A stretch of 64,000 nt of DNA from Clitoria ternatea (lineage: Eukaryota > Streptophyta > Magnoliopsida > Fabales > Fabaceae), in the NCBI GenBank assembly GCA_037962975.1, contig CM075673.1, positions 148,882,667 to 148,946,666 of the forward strand, written 5' to 3'. The notes beneath the pieces were generated by a model. It did no database searches. It saw nothing but the letters and a program-made list of their open reading frames with translations, and was not told where the DNA came from. Shown piece by piece: positions 34,440 through 46,930 of the stretch (positions are counted from its first letter, which is position 1; each line of letters opens with the position of its first letter). Both the position numbers and the translations under genes were made by a program.

Positions 34440-35650
34440 ATAATTTTTCACTCGGTAAACAACCTAATTTCACTCAGAGAACTTTTTCTAGTTTATTTCC
34501 ACTCGGACAGCATCTTCCCAGTTGATTTCACTCGGAAAACACCATAATTCACTCGAAAAACACTCTATTGCTCTCGGACAGTAGCTTCCCAGTCTTATTT
34601 CACTCGGCAAACACTTTATTTTACTCAGCAAGCAGTTATTCTACTCGGATTTGTTTTATTTCATTCAGACAGAACACTTTTCAACTAATTTCACTCGGTA
34701 AACTCATGTTTCACTCAGAACTTATCTTATTTTTACTCAGGAAACTCTTTTCTTACTGATTCCACTCGAAATCATACTTAATTTCATTCAGAAACTCATT
34801 TTCACTCAGAATTTAAGTAGCTTCATTCATGAAAACCTTTTCCAGTGATTTTAACTCGGTAAACCCTTAATTTCACTCAGAAAACTCCTTTTAGTTTAAT
34901 TTCACTCAGAATATATAGTTAAATTAACTCAGAAAACTCTTATCAACCTGATTCCACTAAACCCTAAACCCTAAATCCTAAACCCTAAACCCTAAACCCT
35001 AAACCCTAAACCCTAAACCCTAAACCTGATTCCACTCGGAATCAGGATTATTTCATTCGGATTTACTTTACTCAAAGGCATTCTAGTCAGCAGAATAATT
35101 TTTCACTCGGAAATTATATAAATTTTACTCAGAAACCTTTCTACTCAACACTTTTAACTAGGAAAAATATTTTTAACTTCCCTGAGAAAACTTTTAACCT
35201 GAACTCACTCGGATTGATGCTTATTTTATTCAGAAACTCACTTCAGCCTGAATTTACTCGATATCTAAACTCATTTCACCCAGAAAATTCATTTTTCACT
35301 CGGAACATACTTATTTTACTCGGATAATTCAGTTTCACTCGGTATTCAACTCATCTCACTCGGCAAACTCAATTTCTCACTCAGTATTAAACCTATTTTT
35401 CTCAAAAAGTTTGGAAATCAACATTTCTACTCGGATATAATTTATTTTAATCGGAAAAATCATTTCCACTCGGAATCAAACCTGTTTCAGTCGGAAAACA
35501 GCCTTCCAGTACAATTCCACTCGAATTTTTAGCCAGATCGCTTGGAGAACCCTTCTCTGTATGATTCCACTCGGAATCATACTCATTTCACTCGGATTTA
35601 CCCCTGTTCCACTCGGAAAACTCCGTTTTTAGTGCTTTTCACTTGAATTT
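34440..35650. repeat. TCACTCGG motif field in R/U5 of element B
   Basis: The plus strand carries CACTCGG at about 15-60-base spacing: roughly 18 exact copies in the equivalent part of the other LTR, plus many CACTCAG and TACTCGG variants. This is the reverse orientation of the U3 field. Confidence 0.9.
34959..35023. repeat. Interstitial plant telomere repeats (AAACCCT), nine units
   Basis: Nine consecutive AAACCCT heptamers (one is AAATCCT) plus AA. The tract is flanked by AACCTGATTCCACT at 34945-34958 and again at 35023-35036. The partner LTR has that 14-mer once and no telomere repeat (43731-43744). Confidence 0.96.
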
Positions 35651-37005
35651 TCAATTGGAAACTAATCTTCAATACTTTTTAAGTTAATGGTAAGTTATAA
35701 TTATCATTCTTATTCTATTATTATCATTATTTATTGTTAAACTTAATATTGTTATCATTATTATTAGTTTTATTATTATTATACATTGTTAACATCTAAA
35801 TTATACGTAATTACATAAAGAATATATTATTTTACTCTTTATGAAAGAATATATATAATAGATATATTTCTAAAAAAAATAATAAACGAATATCTTACAA
35901 GGTTTAAATGATTGACGGAATTCAAAGAACTTGAGAATGATATGATGAGACTGGAAACACATAAGATACCCAGGGATCTAATGATAAAGATAAATGCATT
36001 TCGCATCATGAAAATATTTTTGAAGAAGAAAAACCTCTAGAGCATACACTTGGTACAGTGGAGGACACTCACGTTCGATCTCCATGAAGAATCTTGGGAG
36101 TACAACTGGAACAGCAACCCAATGGCATCAGAGTCGCGCCTGATAGCCGGGTGAGACGATGCAATTCTAGTGTACTTTGACTAAATGACGGAGTGTAACT
36201 ATAATCGTAGGGATCCAAGTTCCAAAAATATTTAAATCAATGATGAGAACCAATGAGTTCATTTGTACCACATGGAACTTGGGCGGACCCTGATCGCTCT
36301 AGATGATTGGAATGGTGATATTCCAAAGAATGAGAATAAGATGAAACGATTTATTGGGCCCACATGCATCATGAGACTTAACCAAAGATAAATCATAATA
36401 AATCCAAACTCATGCATTTCATTACAGTATATTTGATTGTTATAATTGTAAATATGTTATGTGTACGATTTATTTCATGGCAATATGCTTGATTGTTATA
36501 ATTGTGAATATGATAAATATACGATTATGTGATGACAACATGTTTGATTGTTATAATTGTGAATATGCTAAATGTATGATCTATGTGACATTGTATGTTA
36601 ACTGGATTATGTCCGCACCGGATTAACCAATCAGGGTCTTGGGTTATACTCACCCTTACTGTTGAACATTTTTCAGAGGAATTAGAAACTCAAGAACCCG
36701 AGTGTGAAGATCAGCAATACGCTGAACCCATTGAGAACAATCATTAAGGATAGAATATTTGTTATTTATAATCAGACACCGGATGACTGTATAATATTTA
36801 AGGGTGCCTGCGTGCCCCATTCTGTTAAGAGTACAATTACTTACAGTTTGTGAATGACTATGTGATATATACAATATTGCTTCCACTGATCTGCCAAGTA
36901 TTTATAAAAAAAATATTCATTTTTCTGAAAACTGTTAACACTCTCAGTTAAATAGGATGAACCTACAGAAGGATTTGTCTTATCTAACCGAGGGTGTTAC
37001 AAAGG

Positions 37006-37017
37006 TGGTATCAGAGC
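37006..37017 (+). other. Primer-binding site of element B
   Basis: TGGTATCAGAGC, the usual initiator-tRNA-Met site, four bases after the 5' LTR end. Confidence 0.95.
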
Positions 37018-37182
37018 ATAGTCGATTCATTAAGCTTGTGGAGTGGACCATTAGGTTTCCACGTACTCTGATAGAAATATTGAACAGTCCATAACACTCC
37101 TAAGACTAAATATCCTATGTGGAATGCTCCACATAACGCATACCCTGAATCTATTTGTTGATATTCTTTCAGCAAATTCCTA

Positions 37183-40100
37183 ATGGCATGCCAAAATAAC
37201 AATCATGTGATGGAGAATCTTCTTACCAGAATTGTGGAGGTAATAGAACGACAAGAGTTACCTCATGCTTCTGCCAGACAGGGATTAGCTGATTTTCAAA
37301 GGAACAATCCTACGCAGTTCAAAGGAGGCTTTAATCTAGAAGGAGCACAACTATGGATTGAACACCTTGAAAAGATTTTTGCCGCTATGCGATGTTCTGA
37401 TGAGGATTGTGTAACCTTTGCTATCTTCATGCTAGTTGGAGAAGCAGAACACTGGTGGACTCATACTAGGGTCAGACTAGCTACTGATGGGCATATCATT
37501 ACTTGGGGACGATTTAGGACAGAATTTCTCGCTAAATATTTCCCTGAAGACATAAGGGGGCAAAAGGAGCAGGAATTCTTTAATCTGAAACAAGGTAATA
37601 TGACTGTTGGGGAGTACGCTGCTAAGTTTGATGAGCTGGCAAAATGTTGTCCCTACTACACTCACATGGGAGAAGCGTCAAGATGTGCAAAGTTCGAAGC
37701 AGGGCTACGACATGAGATTCGTCAAGCCATATATTGTCAACAAATTACACAATTCACTACTTTGGTTGACAGATGCCGCATATTTGAAAATACCTCTAAT
37801 CTTCGACGACCTGGAGCGTCTAATCATGGGCCAGAGCGACGTATGCCAGAACGATAGCAAAGAAGGGATTTTCGAGCAGATCGGCCATATTTCCGATCTT
37901 TCAACTCAGCCAACCGAATTCCTCCTAAAGGTCAGGAGAACCAAAGTAGTAGAAACTGCATAATTTGTGGACGGATCGGACATCGTGATGTTGACTGTTG
38001 GTACAGGAATAAAAATAACCAACAACAAGTAACTCAAAGACAGGCAGTACGACCAACAGGTCAAGGAAGTGGAGGATCTACTGCAAATGTCTCTACCAAC
38101 AATGCCCCGAGAATGCAAAATGTTCCCCGCAACAACAACTTCAGACAGAACAATAATCCTGGAAGGCCCGGAAACAACTCAACCGGAAGGCCAGGGGGAA
38201 ATGCCAGAGTTTTTACCATGAATGGTGCAGAAGTATCACAAGAGAATGATCTTGTGCAAGGTACATGCTTTATAGGAAGTACTCTATTAAATGTATTATA
38301 TGATTCTGGAGCCACTCATTCTTTCATATCTGAGAATTGTGTAAAACATTTAAAGCTTCCTACAACCTCTCTGCCCTATCAAATGATTGTCACAACTGCC
38401 GCCAATAAGCCCATTTGCTCTACTCGCATATGTCTAGAATGTCCTCTCAACATCGAAGGGAAAGCTTATCAGGTAGATCTGATATGTTTACCTTTTATTG
38501 ATCTAGACATTGTTTTAGGGATGAATTGGCTTGCTGCCAACCATATTCTGATTGACTGTCATAATAGATCCATCTCTCACAGGTCTATTACATCTGAATA
38601 TGATCAAGTCACTAATTCTTGCCTTATTAGCTCAGAAAAGGTAATCTCAAAAGAAGTCCAACTATACATGATCCTTACTGAAACTGAAAGTAAGGCCACT
38701 TCTCAACTTGAACAGATTCCTGTTGTTCAAGAATTTCCAGAAGTATTCCCTGAGGACATACGAGAGCTACCTCCAGAACGAGAAGTCGAATTCAGCATTG
38801 ATATTATACCGGGCGTGGGACCAATCTCTATTGCTCCTTATCGGATGTCACCCAAGGAACTCAGTGAACTCAAAGAGCAATTAGAAGAACTTCTAGAGAA
38901 AGGAATGATTAGACCCAGTGTCTCACCTTGGGGAGCACCAGTTCTTCTAGTCAAAAAGAAGGATGGCAGTATGTGGTTATGTGTTGACTATCGTCAGTTG
39001 AATAAAGCTACGATCAAGAACCGATACCCTCTTCCAAGGATTGATGATTTGATGGACCAATTACGAGGAGCCACTATTTTCTCGAAGATTGATCTGCGAT
39101 CAGGCTATCATCAAATCAGAGTGAAGAAAGAGGATGTACCCAAAACAGCATTCAGAACACGATATGGACACTATGAGTATCTTGTTATGCCTTTTGGAGT
39201 CACAAATGCACCTGCAGTCTTTATGGGATACATGAATCGAATCTTCCATGAGTACTTGGATAAATTCATGGTTGTATTTATTGACGATATTCTCATCTAC
39301 TCCAAGAGTCATAAGGAACACGAGGAGCATCTTCGAATTGTTCTGAACACTTTGCGTGCAAGGCAATTGTACGCCAAGTTTTCAAAATGTGAATTCTGGT
39401 TGACAGAAGTGAAATTCTTAGGACATGTCATCTCTAAGGAAGGAATTGCTGTGGATCCTACAAAGGTAGAAGCTGTACTAAATTGGGAACAACCCAAGAA
39501 TGTGATGGAAATCCGCAGTTTCCTTGGACTGGCTGGATATTATCGTCGATTCATCAAGAATTTCTCTCAAATTGCAGCACCTTTAACTAAGCTGACTCAT
39601 AAAGATCAACCATTCGAATGGACTAACAAATGCAAAAGCAGTTTTACGGAGTTACGCCAACGACTCACTAGTGCACCTGTCTTGATTTTGCCAGATCCTG
39701 CCAAGCCATATGAAGTGTATTGTGATGCGTCAAAACAAGGACTAGGATGTGTCCTAATGCAAGAAAGAAAGGTTGTTGCTTATGCTTCAAGACAGCTAAG
39801 AACGCATGAAGTTAATTATCCCACACATGACTTGGAATTAGCTGCAGTTGTGTTTGCCTTGAAAATCTGGAGACACTACTTGTATGGTACATACTTCGAA
39901 GTCTTCAGTGATCATAAGAGCTTGAAGTATCTATTCGACCAGAAGGAGTTGAATATGCGATAACGTAGGTGGATGGAATTTATCAAAGATTATGATTTTG
40001 AACTCCGATATCATCCTGGAAAAGCTAATGTTGTGGCTGATGCACTCAGTAGAAAGGCCCTACGTCTATCATATATGATGACAAAGGAGTTAGAACTGAT

Positions 40101-41610
40101 TGAACAGTTTTGCGATTTGAACCTAGCAGTAACACCAAAAAGAGGAAGCCTTATGGTTGGAATGCTAAAGATTTCCAATGATTTCTTGGAACAAATCAAA
40201 GAAGCTCAAGCCAATGACCAGGAATTACAAGATCTAGCAGAAAAGACAAAAGAAGGAGTCTCAGAGTTTAGCAAAGATGAACATGGAGTGATCAAGTATC
40301 AATAGAGGCTCTGTATTCCAGTCAACACAGATCTTAAGAGATCTATCCTGGATGAAGCACACAAAAGTAAGTACAGTATCCACCCAGGATCAACCAAGAT
40401 GTATCAGGACTTGAAGAAATTATTCTGGTGGCAAGGAATGAAAAGGGATATCGCTGAGTATGTAACAGCTTGCCTGATGTGTCAGAAGGTAAAGGCGGAA
40501 CAACAACGTCCAAGTGGGACCCTTCGTCCTTTAGATATTCCAGAATGGAAATGGGATGAGATTGCTATGGACTTCGTGAGTGGATTTCCCAGAACATCAG
40601 CTGGATATGATGCTATTTGGGTAATCGTGGATCGATTAACAAAAACCGCTCACTTCATTCCTGTCAATATGAAGTATTCTCTAGAAAAACTCACCCAGAT
40701 CTATATCAAGGAAATTGTACGATTACATGGAACTCCCACTGCGATTGTGTCCGATCGAGATCCTCGTTTCACATCACAGTTTTGGAAGAGTCTACAACAA
40801 GCTCTAGGAACTCGTCTGAAGTTAAGTTCCGCATATCATCCATAGACAGATGGATAATCGAAAAGGACGATCAAGACTCTTGAAGATCTGTTACGTCTTT
40901 GTGTCTTGGAACATGGTGGAAGTTGGCAAGAATACCTTCCACTTATTGAGTTCACTTACAACAACAGCTATCATGCAAGCATCGGAATGGCGCCCTATGA
41001 AGCTTTGTATGGAAGAAAATGTTGTACACCTTTATGTTGGTACGAGACTGGTGAAAAGACAATAATTGGACCAGAGATTGTTCAGAAGACAACAGAACAA
41101 GTTCAGAGGATTCAAATGGCAATGAAGGCTTCGCAAGATAGACAAAAGAGTTACTATGACAAACGTCGGAAGCCATTAGAATTTGAAGAAGGTGATCATG
41201 TATTTCTCAAAGTTACCCCTACCACTGGAGTAGGAAGAGCTTTGAAGGCCAAGAAGTTAAGCCCCAGATACGTAGGACCCTATCAGATTCTACAAAAGAT
41301 AGGAACTCATGCGTACCGTATTGCTCTGCCACCCGAGCTGACAAACCTTCACAATGTCTTTCATGTCTCTCAACTCCGCAAATATGTACCAAGCCCTGAT
41401 CATGTTCTAAGTCCCGATCAATTTGTTCTAAAAGAAAACCTTACCTTTGAAGCATCGCCAGTTAAGATTGCTGACCGACATCTCAAACAGCTAAGAGGCA
41501 AGGAAATCCCTTTGGTCAAGGTAGTTTGGAGTCAGACAGATGATGGGGATGCTACTTGGGAAATTGAGGAGAAAATTAGAGAATTGTACCCTCAATTATT
41601 CCAACTTTGA
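37183..41610 (+). pseudogene. Gag-pol polyprotein of element B, one frame with in-frame stops
   Basis: A single frame runs about 4.4 kb without any frameshift. Gag: FKGGFNLEGAQLWIEHLEKI and VGEAEHWWTHTRV, then the zinc knuckle [14 protein letters not shown] (about 37965). Protease: [11 protein letters not shown]. Reverse transcriptase: [29 protein letters not shown] and FIDDILIYS. RNase [14 protein letters not shown] and [10 protein letters not shown]. Integrase: a His/Cys zinc site around [17 protein letters not shown] and VSDRDPRF. Tail: YRIALPPELTNLHNVFHVSQ and a chromodomain-like end. Stops fall at 37855, 39961, 40303, 40843 and 40855. The third catalytic acid of the integrase is Lys (codon AAA near 40861). 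It cannot be autonomous now. Confidence 0.95.
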
Positions 41611-41629
41611 ATTTCGGGACGAAATTCCT

Positions 41630-41644
41630 AAAAGGGGAGGAGAA
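41630..41644 (+). other. Polypurine tract of element B
   Basis: AAAAGGGGAGGAGAA directly before the 3' LTR. Confidence 0.93.
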
Positions 41645-44600
41645 TGTAACATCCCTCTTTTTAAAAGCAGTTTTACCCTTGTAAATTTTAATTATGGAGG
41701 GATTGTAAGCAAGAATAAGTCAATATATATACCCTGTTGATGGTCTGTAGTACCCCAAAAATGTCATTTTTACACATAATAATAGAATTTATATGGAATA
41801 TTAGTGAAATGATGCAAAAACCGAGTGAAAAGGGCTCTGTTCCGAGTAACAGAGAAGAATTCCGAGTGAATGGTCAGAAAATCCGAGTGAAGGAGAAAAA
41901 TCCGAGTGAAAACATCATAGAAAGGCTTGGTTCCGAGTCAAATACTTCCTATTTTGAAAGAGACTACACTAATTGGAGTATTTCGAGTGAAAGAATGTAT
42001 AAATTAATACTCATGTTTATGTTGATTTGATGCTTCCTGCCGATTGGAGTGTGTTGTGGAATCAATTGAGAAGGATTCCGAACGGTTTCCTATGAATTTG
42101 CTTAGGAAACCGAGTGGAAAATGGTGGAGGGAGCCAATTCCGAGTGAGATACACTCCACTAGACCAAAACCGAGTGAGACTCGTACGTGTATGCCTTGTT
42201 CCGAGAGCTAATGGTTGAAATAAACCTTAATTGGAAGTATAATTGAAGAAATTGGCCTAAACCGAGTAAATTGAGTGAAGGAAGACTCGGATTTCCGAGT
42301 GAAGATTATTAGAAAGAGAGGACTCGGTCTGAAGAGGTATTACCGAGTGAGAAACCGAGTGCCTGAGTCGGTTCAAAGGAATTCCGAGTGAAGAATTGAA
42401 GCTTCGCTCAAGCGAGCCTTGAAATTGTTGACTTTGAAGTAGGAATTCCAGTCAGAATAGCTCTTAACCGAGTGTAATTTCACTCGGTATTCAATGACAG
42501 AAGTGCGTATTGACTTCAATTTTGTCTTTTAATGATATTTAAATTCAATCGTGCGCATTATGGATAGTGGACGGCCAGAAATGGACACTGACTCAGCATA
42601 TATCTTTATTTAATCCCTAGTGACCCTTCCATTAGCACTCCACTAACAGCCCACTCAGAAAAGCTGTCCCCCACTTGTTTTTCCACTCACTTCCTCCCTA
42701 TTTAAACCAGCTTAAGGTTCTCAGAACTCATACCCACACACGACACAAACACCTTCATCACTGTCCTTCCCAGCAAGCTTCTTTCCCTCTCCTTTCCCTT
42801 CTGTTTCACTCGGAACTCGTGCAGGACAGTGAAGGGAACCTCTTTCTTTCCATCCAGGAACTTCATTGAGGTAAGGGGGTATATTCTTGGGTGCCTTGTG
42901 GGAAAACCGAGTGAAGGATAGATTCAGTGTGTATGAATTAAATGCTTTAAATTGTTATCTGTATATGCATGTATATATATATATATCTGTTACCGAGTGT
43001 ATATAATCAGTGATGAATTGTGAAATGATATGTACTTATTGGACTGAAAATACTAAGAATCATGGGTACCGTGTGATTTCCAGTGAAAAATTATGAATAG
43101 AAGATGGATTTAATGATAACAGGTTCTGTTTTATGTTAATCCGACCGGTTTTACACCTATAACAACTCGGTTTTGCTTAGTTTCAATCGGATTCAACCTT
43201 AACTGAATGTATTTCATTTTGATAAACAATCTTTCACTCGGTAAACAACCTAATTTCACTCAGAGAACTTTTTCTAGTTTATTTCCACTCGGACAGCATC
43301 TTCCCAGTTGATTTCACTCGGAAAACACCATAATTCACTCGGAAAACACTCTATTGCTCTCGGACAGTAGCTTCCCAGTCTTATTTCACTCGGCAAACAC
43401 TTTATTTTACTCAGCAAGCAGTTATTCTACTCAGATTTGTTTTATTTCATTCAGACAGAACACTTTTCAACTAATTTCACTCGGTAAACTCATGTTTCAC
43501 TCGGAACTTATCTTATTTTTACTCAGGAAACTCTTTTCCTACTGATTCCACTCGAAATCATACTTAATTTCATTCAGAAACTCATTTTCACTCAGAATTT
43601 AAGTAGCTTCATTCATGAAAACCTTTTCCAGTGATTTTAACTCGGTAAACCCTTAATTTCACTCAGAAAACTCCTTTTAGTTTAATTTCACTCAGAATAT
43701 ATAGTTAAATTAACTCAGAAAACTCTTATCAACCTGATTCCACTCGGAATCAGGATTATTTCATTCGGATTTACTTTACTCAAAGGCATTCTAGTCAGCA
43801 AATAATTTTTCACTCGGAAATTATATAAATTTTACTCAGAAACCTTTCTGCTCAACACTTTTAACTAGGAAAAATATTTTTAACTTCCCTGAGAAAACTT
43901 TTAACCTGAACTCACTCGGATTGATGCTTATTTTATTCAGAAACTCACTTCAGCCTGAATTTACTCGGTATCTAAACTCATTTCACCCAGAAAATTCATT
44001 TTTCACTCGGAACAGACTTATTTTACTCGGATAATTCAGTTTCACTCGGTATTCAACTCATCTCACTCGGCAAACTCAATTTCTCACTCAGTATTAAACC
44101 TATTTTTCTCAAAAAGTTTGGAAATCAACATTTCTACTCGGATATAATTTATTTTAATCGGAAAAATCATTTCCACTCGGAATCAGACCTGTTTCAGTCG
44201 GAAAACAGCCTTCCAGTACAATTCCACTCGGATTTTTAGCCAGATCGCTTGGAGAACCCTTCTCTGTATGATTCCACTCGGAATCATACTCATTTCACTC
44301 GGATTTACCCCTGTTCCACTCGGAAAACTCTGTTTTTAGTGCTTTTCACTTGAATTTTCAATTGGAAACTAATCTTCAATACTTTTTAAGTTAATGGTAA
44401 GTTATAATTATCATTCTTATTCTATTATTATAATTATTTATTTGTAAACTTAATATTGTTATCATTATTATTAGTTTTATTATTATTATACATTGTTAAC
44501 ATCTAAATTATGCGTAATTACATAAAGAATATATTATTTTACTCTTTATGAAAGAATATATATAATAGATATATTTCTAAAAAAAATAATAAACGAATAT

Positions 44601-45708
44601 CTTACAAGGTTTAAATGATTGACGGAATTCAAAGAACTTGAGAATGATATGATGAGACTGGAAACACATAAGATACCCAGGGATCTAATGATAAAGATAA
44701 ATGCATTTCGCATCATGAAAATATTTTTGAAGAAGAAAAACCTCTAGAGCATACACTTGGTACAGTGGAGGACACTCACGTTCGATCTCCATGAAGAATC
44801 TTGGGAGTACAACTGGAACGGCAACCCAATGGCATCAGAGTCGCGCCTGATAGCCGGGTGAGACGATGCAATTCTAGTGTACTTTGACTAAATGACGGAG
44901 TGTAACTATGATCGTAGGGATCCAAGTTCCAAAAATATTTAAATCAATGATGAGAACCAATGAGTTCATTTGTACCACATGGAACTTGGGCGGACCCTGA
45001 TCGCTCTAGATGATTGGAATGGTGATATTCCAAAGAATAAGAAGAAGATGAAACGATTTATTGGGCCCACATGCATCATGAGACTTAACCAAAGATAAAT
45101 CATAATAAATCCAAACTCATGCATTTCATTACAGTATATTTGATTGTTATAATTGTAAATATGTTATGTGTACGATTTATTTCATGGCAATATGCTTGAT
45201 TGTTATAATTGTGAATATGATAAATATACGATTATGTGATGACAACATGTTTGATTGTTATAATTGTGAATATGCTAAATGTATGATCTATGTGACATTG
45301 TATGTTAACTGGATTATGTCCGCACCGGATTAACCAATCAGGGTCTTGGGTTATACTCACCCTTACTGTTGAACATTTTTCAGAGGAATTAGAAACTCAA
45401 GAACCCGAGTGTGAAGATCAGCAATACGCTGAACCCATTGAGAACAATCATTAAGGATAGAATATTTGTTATTTATAATCAGACACCAGATGTCTGTATA
45501 ATATTTAAGGGTGTCTGCGTGCCCCATTCTGTTAAGAGTACAATTACTTACAGTTTGTGAATGACTATGTGATATATACAATATTGCTTCCACTGATCTG
45601 CCAAGTATTTATAAAAAAAATATTCATTTTTCTGAAAACTGTTAACACTCTCAGTTAAATAGGATGAACCTACAGAAGGATTTGTCTTATCTAACCGAGG
45701 GTGTTACA
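41645..45708 (+). repeat. 3' LTR of element B
   Basis: 4064 bp, TG...CA, lacking the telomere-type insertion. Apart from that the two LTRs match closely along their length, with scattered single-base differences and small indels, including the length of a TA run near 42976. Confidence 0.95.
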
Positions 45709-45739
45709 GAGGGCAAGGCGGTTTTTGATGGGCCGAAAA

Positions 45740-46027
45740 TGGATAGCCCTAGTAGGCTCAAAAGAGACAAAAATAAACCTGTTTGGATGAAGGACTATAT
45801 AGCATAGAGTCTGGTCTTGTTCCTTTTCTTTTAAGCCCAATTATTTTTGGCCCAATAAAGTTGTATTTTCATTTTTCAACTCTTCCTATTTAATTTACTT
45901 ATACTGATTTGGTTGTCATCAGAAACAAAGATATCAAGAGATCTTTCTCCCAATTGTTTTTTCTTTCTTAATAACCAATTCTCCAATTCTCTATTATTGG
46001 TAAGGATGTCATATTTTATCCTTATTA
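45740..46027 (+). repeat. 3' LTR of element A
   Basis: TGGATAGCCCTAGTAGG ... CCTTATTA matches the 5' LTR at 30034; the terminal CA has become TA. The coding frame of element A (EGKAVFDGPKMDSPSRLK...) reads into this LTR and stops within it at about 45806. Confidence 0.9.
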
Positions 46028-46032
46028 GTATA

Positions 46033-46284
46033 TGAACCAAGTTTGAAGGATCTATTCCCTTATATTCATACTCCAGTTTATAAGTATCAATTATAGTATA
46101 ATATATAGGTTTGAAATATATGAAAGATGTTAAGTATTATGTTGGCATCGTATTTTATTTAGTGCCTATTTAGTTTTTCCTATTTTAAGTCTTCCATCCA
46201 ATATAAAATATTTAAAATAATTTATTATTATAGATTGATCACCAAGGACTACTTAAAGAGAATATATATGAACATTTTTAAAGG
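46033..46284. other. Short AT-rich spacer between element A and the CACTA element
   Basis: No gene or repeat recognised. Confidence 0.5.
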
Positions 46285-46387
46285 TGACACTAATGCAAAA
46301 AATATCTATGAATACAGGATATAAACTTGATTGTTTTACAAACGAGTTTGAATTAAAGGCGGTGACATTTTTAAAATTAAGACACAA

Positions 46388-46530
46388 GGTATACGAACTC
46401 AGTTCCCCTAAAACTGAGTTAATAGGTCCTATTTTTTAATATGTATAAACTTAGTTCTCAAAGAATCAAGTTTGTAGGGTGATTTTTGACCTATAAACTC
46501 GGTTCAGGAAGTAACCAAGTTTATAAGCTC
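46388..46530. repeat. Left subterminal repeats of the CACTA element
   Basis: Three or four units of the type ATAAACTCGGTTC...CCAAGTTTATA in both orientations, matching those at the other end (58044-58390). Such arrays bind the transposase in known CACTA elements. Confidence 0.75.
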
Positions 46531-46930
46531 TCCTGCGCACTACAATTTTAGATTTTATGTGAATTGTTCTCGCAACTTTGAACTTTCGATAAACATTTTT
46601 TCCTTCAAACACGTTTATCTTGTTGCTTCTATTGCGTGAATTGTTCCCGCGAACACTTTGAACTTTCCATAAGCAGTTTTCTTCTTTCGAACATGTTTAT
46701 CTTCTTGCTTCCATTGCATGAGATCTTGTTGTGTTTATTACTTTTGTTTAGGGTTGAAAACTTGTTGCGTCCATATTACGCGTGAATCCTACCACTTTGA
46801 ACACATACTTATCTTCTTGCTTGACAGTATGGTTAGCCTTTGAACTTATTTATCTTATTACGTGAATCTCTATTTTTGTTGCCATTGTATTGAGTGTGGG
46901 GTTGGGTTATGGATGACTTTGTATGGAAAA

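Larger units (their letters stand above)
32857..37001 (+). repeat. 5' LTR of element B, with a telomere-repeat insertion
   Basis: TG...CA LTR of 4145 bp, 81 bp longer than its partner. Nearly all of the difference is a 78-bp telomere-type insertion at 34959-35036. U3 carries CCGAGTGA motifs and the region after the promoter carries TCACTCGG motifs. Short open frames in it (for example 33883-34077) are not supported as genes. Confidence 0.95.
32857..45708 (+). mobile_element. Complete Tekay/Del-type Ty3/gypsy chromovirus (element B)
   Basis: Two LTRs of 4145 and 4064 bp, both TGTAACATCCC ... GGGTGTTACA, are flanked by the duplication GAGGG (32852-32856 and 45709-45713). The primer site TGGTATCAGAGC is at 37006 and a polypurine tract at 41630. 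The interior holds one long gag-pol frame, ending in a chromodomain-like tail. LTR length, primer site and tail fit the Tekay/Del clade. The LTR pair is very similar by eye, so insertion is fairly recent, but in-frame stops disable the gene. It is nested in element A. Confidence 0.95.
30034..46027 (+). mobile_element. Gypsy element A, internally deleted and split by a nested element
   Basis: Two LTRs of about 287 bp (30034-30320 and 45740-46027) and the duplication GTATA delimit the element. It lies only about 60 bases after the last codon of the peroxidase pseudogene. Its own interior is 30321-32856 plus 45714-45739. It holds remnants of gag, protease and part of reverse transcriptase, then jumps straight to a C-terminal segment, so the rest of reverse transcriptase, RNase H and integrase are missing. 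The 12.85-kb Tekay-type element B was later inserted near the right end. Confidence 0.92.

Noticed and set aside
34959..35023. Window close to a chromosome end
   Set aside because: Only nine telomere units, absent from the partner LTR and flanked by a duplication; this is a local insertion, not subtelomeric DNA.
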